Source: Dioszegia crocea (lineage: Eukaryota > Basidiomycota > Tremellomycetes > Tremellales > Bulleribasidiaceae). Taken from it: a stretch of DNA of 64,000 nucleotides. The translations under genes and the position numbers were made by a program. Position 1 is the first letter of the stretch; every line of letters starts with the position of its first letter. Below the pieces are notes generated by a model, which was not told the origin of the DNA, did not search any database, and saw nothing but the letters and a program-made list of their open reading frames with translations. Where the stretch lies: assembly GCA_001600615.1 (NCBI GenBank), contig BCKK01000008.1, positions 1,036,134-1,100,133 of the forward strand, read 5' to 3'. Positions 57,394-64,000 of this stretch are shown here, piece by piece.

Positions 57394-57675
57394 CTAGTCC
57401 TTGCCGGCGGCCTCACTCCCTTGACTGCTGGCCTCGGAATCAGAACCCCGTCGAGAGGCGGTTCTGGGTTGCAAGCTCTCTCGATCCTTGTTCTCGGGGT
57501 ACGGCTCATCCCACTTGGAGGTGTTGACTTGAGCTGTATGAGCTTCAAACATCTCCAACTCTGCCCTTGAGAGACCACGCGCTCCGTATCGCTTGTGAAG
57601 ATCGCAGATCATCTCGATGTATGTCTGAGAGCGCGGCCTAGAGCTGGTATCAGCAGTCGAGTTCTGAGACGACAT
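57394..57675 (-). CDS. Small helical orphan protein, 93 aa
   Basis: Single exon, MSSQNSTADTSSRPRSQ to TAG. Helical core YIEMICDLHKRYGARGLSRA and ELEMFEAHTAQVNTSKW, then a polar, Ser/Glu-rich tail (RRGSDSEASSQGSEAAGKD). The core matches the 84-aa gene at 56421-56675 with about one gap. Both are minus-strand and intron-free. Function unknown. Confidence 0.55.
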   Translation of the reverse strand: MSSQNSTADTSSRPRSQTYIEMICDLHKRYGARGLSRAELEMFEAHTAQVNTSKWDEPYPENKDRESLQPRTASRRGSDSEASSQGSEAAGKD

Positions 57676-58145
57676 GATGCGTATGGATAGGAGGAGCTGG
57701 GGTGTAGATAAGGTGAGATTTGAAAGTAGAGCAGAGTCTGTTGTGAGCGGGTGAGTGGATGGTATTTCCAGACGATCATGAGCGCAGCTTATAAGTACTC
57801 ACACTCCACGGACAGTGCTGATTTCGGAAGGCCCAGGCTAGTGCATGACCACCACTCGCGTCAGATCGAAGACCATACACCCGAAGTCGCTCGGAATTCC
57901 AATTGCGTATTGTTGTTGGAATGAGGACTTGGACGGTCAGGCGGATGATCGATAGCGAGAGCTGCTCTCCCGCTCCTTTGACTGCGCAACAGGGCGGCGG
58001 ACGTTAGGCCGTCTACGAAGCCTCTGTGCAGGCTGGGCGACATGCTGTTCCAGGGACGCTGCTGGTCGAGTCAGTCCAAAGACTTCGCAAGAGAATACCG
58101 AGGAGTGCAAGTACATGCGGGACGATGTTCTCGCAGCTCTAGAAG
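57676..58145. other. Intergenic, nothing recognised
   Basis: About 470 bp upstream of the 93-aa gene and downstream of the two-span membrane protein gene. No supported feature. Confidence 0.4.
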
Positions 58146-58981
58146 CTACGACCGAGTGTTAGCCGGCCCCAACAGCGTGAGCGCATTTCTGAGCAACGCT
58201 CTCTTGTGTGTTAGATCGGTCAATACCGCCTGTAAGCGACTGATGAGGGTTTCAACAGCACAGCTGTCAAGAGGGGCATATCATACTTGCCGTTCTGCAT
58301 CACCTTTATGCTCCTCAAACCGCTTCACCCAATCCTCCACCCCGGCCAGCTCTTCCTTCTCGACAGGGTTCTCGCGCGGCTGTAGCGCATCAGCCAGTGC
58401 TGGCATCCTAATCTGGAGTTCTTCCCGCATCTTCCCCGAGAACTCAGTCATCTGCTTGATCAGCTTTGGGCCTTTGGTGACTGCGCCTGGACAACAGCGA
58501 GACGTACATCTTTGACACCCAGCAGCTTTGCCACCACCCAGGCTCCCAATCCCGCACTCCCAAATACCACCGCTGTAGCTATTCCTAGCGCCTGTGCTCC
58601 TAGCCATGGCGATACCTGCTCATGCTCTCCTTCCAGCGAACCATACAGCTCCCGCTCTTCCCTGTCGTTGAAAGATTTCGCACGCGCCGCCGCTATGGGC
58701 AATTCCGACTGAGCCGGTAGGGTGTGTAGGTCTTTCCGAGCTATGTATCGATTGTTTAGGAATTGCGGTGCAGATGTCATTCGAGCTGTTTGACGGACGT
58801 AGGGCAGGATAAGGAGTGTGAGGCCGGTCGTTATGGCAAACTGAGGTCAGTCAGCGGACGAGCCGAGGCGACAGACGGGTCAACATACGGTAGCTCCCGC
58901 CACGTATACCGCTACTCGGGGCAGCTTTTTCGGATTCCCATTCTCATCTCTGGGCGGCCCTCCTAGCAAGAGCGAGGCCAT
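58146..58981 (-). CDS. Two-span membrane protein with C-terminal coiled coil
   Basis: Starts MASLLLGGPPRDENGNPK. First helix VAVYVAGATFAITTGLTLLI, then a polar loop (NRYIARKDLHTLPAQSELPI), second helix ALGIATAVVFGSAGLGAWVV, and after an intron a helical C-terminal region (MREELQIRMPALADALQP; VEDWVKRFEEHKGD; ETLISRLQAVLTDLTHKRAL) ending NTRS-stop (TAG at 58146). The last intron appears to be a 27-nt GC-AG intron (GCAAGT donor), the only choice that keeps the downstream helix in frame. Location (ER or mitochondrion) is uncertain. Divergent from UTP22 with only 167 bp between starts. No family name recognised. Confidence 0.65.
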
Positions 58982-59148
58982 GTCCCTTAGAGAGTATTGG
59001 GCATAGAGATATAGTCAGGCAAAGCACCCTAGGTGGTGGATGAGCAAGGTGGAGGCGGCATCAAAATTTTTGGGTGGAGGTCGTCTGCAAATTTCAAAGT
59101 AAGGGTGGTATATGTTTACACCTAATACATCTATCTATATAAAGAGGA
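58982..59148. promoter_or_regulatory. Compact divergent promoter
   Basis: Only 167 bp separate the start codons of the two-span membrane protein and UTP22. On the UTP22 side, AT-rich TATATG and TATATAAAG elements lie at about 59110 and 59134-59142, the latter just before the ATG. Co-regulation is plausible but unproven. Confidence 0.5.
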
Positions 59149-62100
59149 ATGGCAGGTATGAAGACGGCAAAGAGGAAGTCAGACGCTGGTGCGGGCATTC
59201 CAGCGAAAAAAGTGAGCTTCAGCGCTTCTGGAATCGAGGCCTGAGCTGATCTTGGCAGAGTAAACAAATTTCGACTACGCCTTCTGCTGCCCTCTATGAC
59301 GATCCCATGATCGATCCCACAGACTCGTCAGGCTCAGAAGACAAAGCCGAAGATGATATGGAGGAGGATGATGCGGAGGAGGAGGATGTAGAAGAGATAG
59401 GGGACATGGAGGAGGAGGGCGAGCCAAACGACTTCGCCCAAATCATCGAAGCTGGTCCATCCCGGCCGAGGCAAAAGAGCCGGTACGCCCCACCGACGTT
59501 GGATGAGGTGGACCGTCTGCGCTCTGTCGCGGAGACAGGCAATACCTTCACCTTCAAACTTGAGGCTTTGTTATCATCCACACTGCTCCCCTCAACCCCT
59601 GCTCCGCGACTGAAATCGATCCTGTCCCGAGTCCACGACCTTATCCTCTCGCTTCCGGCCCTGCCACCTTTGTCGCCTCAAGAAGCTGCCGAGCGGACTC
59701 AGGGAATTCCTTTCCCCGGAGGCGAGACCTGGTCGCCATTGAAGCAGGATGTGAAGTGGACGCTAGGCTGGGAGAAGCCAGCCGAGGTGTTTGTCGGAGG
59801 GAGCTGGTCAGTTTGCGGAGGGTACAAGAAGGGCAAGGGTGTCATGGGAGATGTGGATTTGGTCGTGGTCATGCCTTCAGTGAGTCTCTAGTAAGAAGCG
59901 AAGCTGATTCCAGGCCATGTTCTCGCCGAAAGATAGGATGAACTACCGCTACTTCCACAAGCGTGCACACTACCTCGCGGTCGTCAAGGCGGCCATTGAG
60001 AAGGCTATGCTGGCAGACGAGGAATTGAAGGGTTTGGAAGTCACCTGGAAGATGGACGATAAGCGACCCATCATAGTGCTCCGAGCTGGAAAGGGTAAGT
60101 CAAAGTATAGGGTTGACTGACATTTAGGTCAAGGGCTCAAATACGCCGTCGAGATCAAAATCCACGCCTCAATCCCACCCAACACCTTCCCTCCCAATAC
60201 CATTGCTCCTTCGAAGAATCTGCTCAGGATCAGCGACGAATCTACCTCCACTCCCCAATACGCCACAGCTCTTGCACACGACACCATCCACAAACCCCAC
60301 CTTTTGCACCTGCATCACCTATCCCAGCTTCTACCTGATCGCGAGGTAGAATCTTTCCTCGCTCTTTGGCGTATATGGGCTGTGCGTCGCGGTATATCTC
60401 AGGGCGCAAGCGGCTGGTTTGCCGGTATGCTTCTAGGGTGGATAGTGGAGGGAGGGGAACAGGGCGGTGTGGGAGGAGTGAGGGAACGGACCAAAACATC
60501 CCGAGGATTAGGTCGAGGACTGGGCTACTGGAGTGCACTAAGAGCGGCATGGAAGTTTCTGGCGCATACAGATTTTGCCAAAACACCCATCTTCATGGGT
60601 GGTGGGGATGAGGCCGTCATCACTTCTACCGAATTCTGCCGGGCGTCAAATCTTGTCTTTATCAACCCTACTCGCTCGGTGAATTTGTTGGCGGAGTGGG
60701 AGGCGGGTGAGGTGGATCTGCTACGGTATCACGCGAGAGAGACGTTGGGTATGCTGGAGGATCATTCGGTTGACCGATTCGACGAGGTGTTCTTGCGGAA
60801 TGTGGGCGGGACGGCTGTGTTTGATGAGTTCATAAGGTGAGTAAGATGTTCTTCAGGGCTGACTCCAGGGTGGACATGGGCGATTCGACTTACATCCCCG
60901 CCCCTATCGCTCAATCGGAGCAGCCATCTCGGATACACCTCCTTGCCCACTCTGTCGCCCGTGTTCTCCGTCAGGGCTTATCTGATCGGGCCAAGATCGT
61001 ACACGTCCAACCCCGCGATGATCATCACCTCGACATCGGAATCATCTACGACTCCCAGACTGCGACCCGAGTCATGGACATGGGTCCCTCGCCCGACCAG
61101 ACAACCGAGACCGAGGCCTTCCGAGCGCTCTGGGGCGATAAGGCGGAATTGCGCCGATTCAAGGATGGAAGCATAAACGAAAGTGTCGTTTGGGACATTT
61201 CTCGTCCCGAAGATGCGGCTCTCATCCCAGGCTGGATCGTCGATTGGCTGCTTCAGCGTCATTTCGGCGTTTCGTCATCCGACCACATTTCCTCCAACCC
61301 CACTTGGCTATCTACCATCCAAACCCCTCCTTCCGCCCGCAATGCCATCTGCATCACCGGATCGGAGAAACTCGGATTCTCCCCCATCATGAAAGCTTAT
61401 GATGAACTCTATCGTCTTCTCAAATCCATCGATCCCGAACTCCCCCTCGCCATCCTAAATGTTACACCCTCAGACGAGATGTTGCGGTATTCCAGCACAT
61501 TCATCCCTCATCCCATCGACGCGCACCGTTATCCATCCGCTCCCGATTGCCTCAAACACACACCTTCCGCTGAGGTAATTGTGCAATTTGAGTCTTCTGC
61601 CAAATGGCCCGAAGATCTTGCTGCTATCCAAAAAGTCAAACTTGCCTTGTTGGAGAAGTTGGCACGGATCGTCAATGCGCAATTGAAGGGAGCGAAGGCG
61701 GAGATTGTCTTTGAGGCGGAAACGAGCGAGATCCAAGATCATGCGGGCCTGGAAATCCTTCTTCCTTCAGGCGTCGCTTTCACCCTTCGGATCCACCACG
61801 AGAAGGAACGAACTTACCTCGAGCGGATCCTTACTGAGGATCCGCCAGTATTCGGTACATCCCTTCCCCGCCCCTCTCGTCGACTCGCTCAACCAGCGCT
61901 CGACTCCTATATGCGCCGCTTCATTCATCGGCCTACCCACCACGCCGCGTTGGCACCGATGCACCACCGCTACCCCTCTTACTCATCCGCCACCCGTCTT
62001 CTCAAACGGTGGTTCGCGGCACACATGCTCTCGCTCCAAATCCGCTCGGAAGCTATTGAACTTATCATGGCCGCTGTATATCTCGACCCCCTCGCCCTCT

Positions 62101-63019
62101 CCATCCCAGCTAGCGCTACCGTTGGCTTCATACGCGCCATCGAGCGCCTAGCGAGCTGGGATTGGAAGGCCGAACCTCTATTCGTACCGGTCTTTACGGC
62201 TGCTAGGGAAGCTGCGACTCATTCAACGCGGACGCGCCTGCGATTCCCGACAGAATTGAGGGAAGAGGCGACGCGGCTCTATGGGCAGATGAGGGCTAAG
62301 GATCCAGAGGCGAGGCATACAACGTGGGGAATAGTGACGGAGGAGGATGTCGAGGGGTTCAGATGGACCAAAGATGGGCCAAGTAGAGTCGTGGCGGGCC
62401 GAGTAACGGGCTTGGCGCGAGCTACAGCGGATGCTATCAGGCAGGCAAATGAGGGCGCAAGTCTGAATGTCAAGGTGAGTTTTTTCGCGTTGCTAAAGCG
62501 GACTATAGCTGACATTGCACAGAGTCTATTCAAGACCCCTCTGCACCAATACGATATTCTCCTACACCTTCGTCCTGCCTTCCTGACTCGATACTCCCAG
62601 GCAGTCGATCCAGCTTCAAAGGAATGGGACGACAAGCTCAAGTTCCGGAATTTACAAGATGGCGGTGTGTACGGTGGGGAGGTCAAAGTAGACTTTGATC
62701 CAGCATGGAGCTTTGCAAGGGATATACAGGTATGTTCATTATCGGCAGCTGCCCCACTGGGATTCGCTGATCAAGCTAGCGACTCTATGGTGATGCCGTT
62801 CTCGTGTTCTTTGACCGACATGGTGGAAACGCTATCGGGCTCCTCTTCAACCCCACTCGGAAAGCACCTCGAGGGTTCAAACCTTTCTTGGGATACTCGA
62901 CTAAGCCTGTTAAGTCCGAGTCGGCGTTGGTTGAGTTGGACACAGAGGGGGTGGTGGCGGAGATTACGAGATTAGGAGAGGGGTTGGTTGAGCGGGTCGA
63001 GAGGGGGATGGGCATTTAG
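59149..63019 (+). CDS. UTP22: U3 snoRNP protein Utp22 (Nrap)
   Basis: Component of the small-subunit processome (UTP-C) needed for 18S rRNA maturation in the nucleolus. The start MAGMKTAKRKSDAGAG is basic, followed by an Asp/Glu-rich segment (DDMEEDDAEEEDVEEIGDM). Nrap hallmarks: VFVGGSWSVCGGYKKGKGVM, GDVDLVVVMP, MNYRYFHKRAHYLAVVKA, LLPDREVESFLALWRIWAVR, FINPTRSVNLLAEW, LWGDKAELRRFKDGSINESV (the most diagnostic motif), HRYPSYSSATRLLKRWFAAH, AVYLDPLALSIPAS and, in the last exons, LRPAFLTRYSQAVDP and GNAIGLLFNPTRKAPRGFKP. About six short introns. It has the nucleotidyltransferase-like folds typical of the family. Length (~1100-1150 aa) fits. Confidence 0.93.
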
Positions 63020-63249
63020 ATGCTGTCGGAACAGGGCAAGTGACGACCATCATTCATGATAGCTCATGCACACATGTCGATAGGCACCGTCGACCTGACA
63101 GCGCGTGACATTGTTAAACGTGCATGCTGGAACAATGAACAGGGTATCTCATGCATCTCACATCAGTCTACGCTATCATACAGCTGGGTCTCCGAGCCTC
63201 TTTCCCTGACGTTCCAACTGCGCAGGCCCTGTTGATATTCTTTCGACAA

Positions 63250-63852
63250 TTACGCCGCTCCCGGCATCTGACTCTCGCGAATGTTCATGCCGTGCTGAAT
63301 GGCTGACATGCACTCTTCTTCCGTCGTGTCATCCGGCTGACTCAGCAAGACACCCATGCTTCGGTCTCGCGGGATAGCCAGCGCTCGGCTGACCTCACAT
63401 GGTCTCCAACGATGAGCGTCGCCGAAGACTTCCCGCAGCGCCTCCGGTGCAGCTTCGCTGAACTCCCTCTTCATTCGTACCGGTCCGTCCAACCACCCCG
63501 CCGGGTTGCTGACATACGCCTGAGTGACACTGGTAATCAAGGACTTTGTGAACTCTTGGGCTTTCTTTGGGGTCGTGGCGGGATTGCCCTCCGTGCCAAA
63601 GACAGTCTTGACGACCATGTTTGTCGTGCCTCCGGCGTTGAAGGTGGCGAAAAAGATGCGTGGGGTCGCGATCCAGCTCTCGAGGCTGTCGACAACGTCG
63701 ATAGTGTCATTGCTCCCATCAGAGTCGTTGGCTTCGGAGTCAGTGTCGGCCAGAGTGTCGTCGGTGTCGGTTTCGACAAGTGTTTCAGCATCGCTGTCAA
63801 CATGTATATGCTCGTCGGGGTGGCCAATGGCGGCGTTGAGCAGGCCTGACAT
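63250..63852 (-). CDS. Hypothetical protein, 200 aa
   Basis: Start chosen at MSGLLNAAIGHPDEHIHVDS (63852); a TTG further upstream keeps the frame open but is unlikely. An acidic N-terminal segment (TDTDDTLADTDSEANDSDG) is followed by beta strands (IFFATFNAGGTTNMVVKTV), helices (KKAQEFTKSLITSVTQAYVS; MKREFSEAAPEALREVFGD) and a C-terminal Q-P-D-D-T-T-E-E-E-C helix. Weak resemblance in order and spacing to the 174-aa gene at 46461. Single exon. Convergent with UTP22. Unknown function. Confidence 0.55.
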   Translation of the reverse strand: MSGLLNAAIGHPDEHIHVDSDAETLVETDTDDTLADTDSEANDSDGSNDTIDVVDSLESWIATPRIFFATFNAGGTTNMVVKTVFGTEGNPATTPKKAQEFTKSLITSVTQAYVSNPAGWLDGPVRMKREFSEAAPEALREVFGDAHRWRPCEVSRALAIPRDRSMGVLLSQPDDTTEEECMSAIQHGMNIRESQMPGAA

Positions 63853-64000
63853 GCTCGAGCGTTCAGGTGCAGGTGCGGGAAATAAGACGGGGATGTGAAT
63901 GGCAGGGGGGAGAGTGTCAGGCTGCAATGATGCTAGGGAGCAAGCTTGATGACGGAGGAAGGGTGAGAGTGAGCGTGACTCGGGGTCAAACCCTGCGGCT

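Noticed and set aside
61705..62151. 148-aa frame inside UTP22
   Set aside because: Lies within the long UTP22 exon, whose conserved Nrap motifs fix the frame.

Overview
The window is nuclear DNA from a basidiomycete fungus, most likely a Tremellomycete (Cryptococcus/Kwoniella-like). The genes are compact and split by many very short GT-AG introns with CTGAC/CTGAT branch sites. The identifiable proteins are fungal (Pex6, a Rom2-type Rho GEF, Ctk1-type CDK, Utp22, SUR7/PalI-like and DUF6534-like membrane proteins), and one tRNA-Leu carries an intron. Class and genus are inferences; no rRNA or other marker is present. Most gene models were built by hand by joining reading frames at splice sites. 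For many of them I checked that exon lengths sum to whole codons.

Layout. 0-1.4 kb: the 3' end of a disordered protein built on a repeated K-E-x-M-R-x-x-Y-E motif. 1.6-6.2 kb: a head-to-tail array of six small genes, each encoding a 79-111 aa protein with one membrane segment and split by one phase-1 intron just before that segment. This is the most novel-looking structure here. 6.6-11 kb: an orphan gene, methylthioribose-1-phosphate isomerase, tRNA-Leu(AAG) and a four-span membrane protein. 11-21 kb: three copies of a family carrying a YWPxWRVDAL motif (one frameshifted), a FAD oxidoreductase and a frameshifted CDC20 paralogue. 21-37 kb: PEX6, two orphan genes, a CTK1-like kinase and a divergent ROM2-type Rho GEF. 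37-47 kb: orphan genes, a duplicated secreted Cys-rich protein (second copy interrupted by a stop codon) and a DCAF8/WDTC1-like WD40 protein. 47-55 kb: the intact CDC20, a DUF1295 membrane enzyme, a D-arabinose dehydrogenase-type aldo-keto reductase and a DUF6534-like multi-span protein. 55-64 kb: sparse orphan genes including a pair of tiny paralogues, a two-span membrane protein, UTP22 and another orphan gene.

The housekeeping genes serve unrelated pathways: methionine salvage, peroxisome import, Pol II CTD phosphorylation, cell-wall integrity, the anaphase-promoting complex and ribosome biogenesis. No operon-like logic is expected. The accessory layer is dominated by local duplication (six-gene array, three-copy family, secreted pair, tiny-protein pair, CDC20 pair), with three duplicates disrupted. 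Introns of 30-31 nt are confirmed by conserved protein sequence across the junctions in MRI1 and CDC20.
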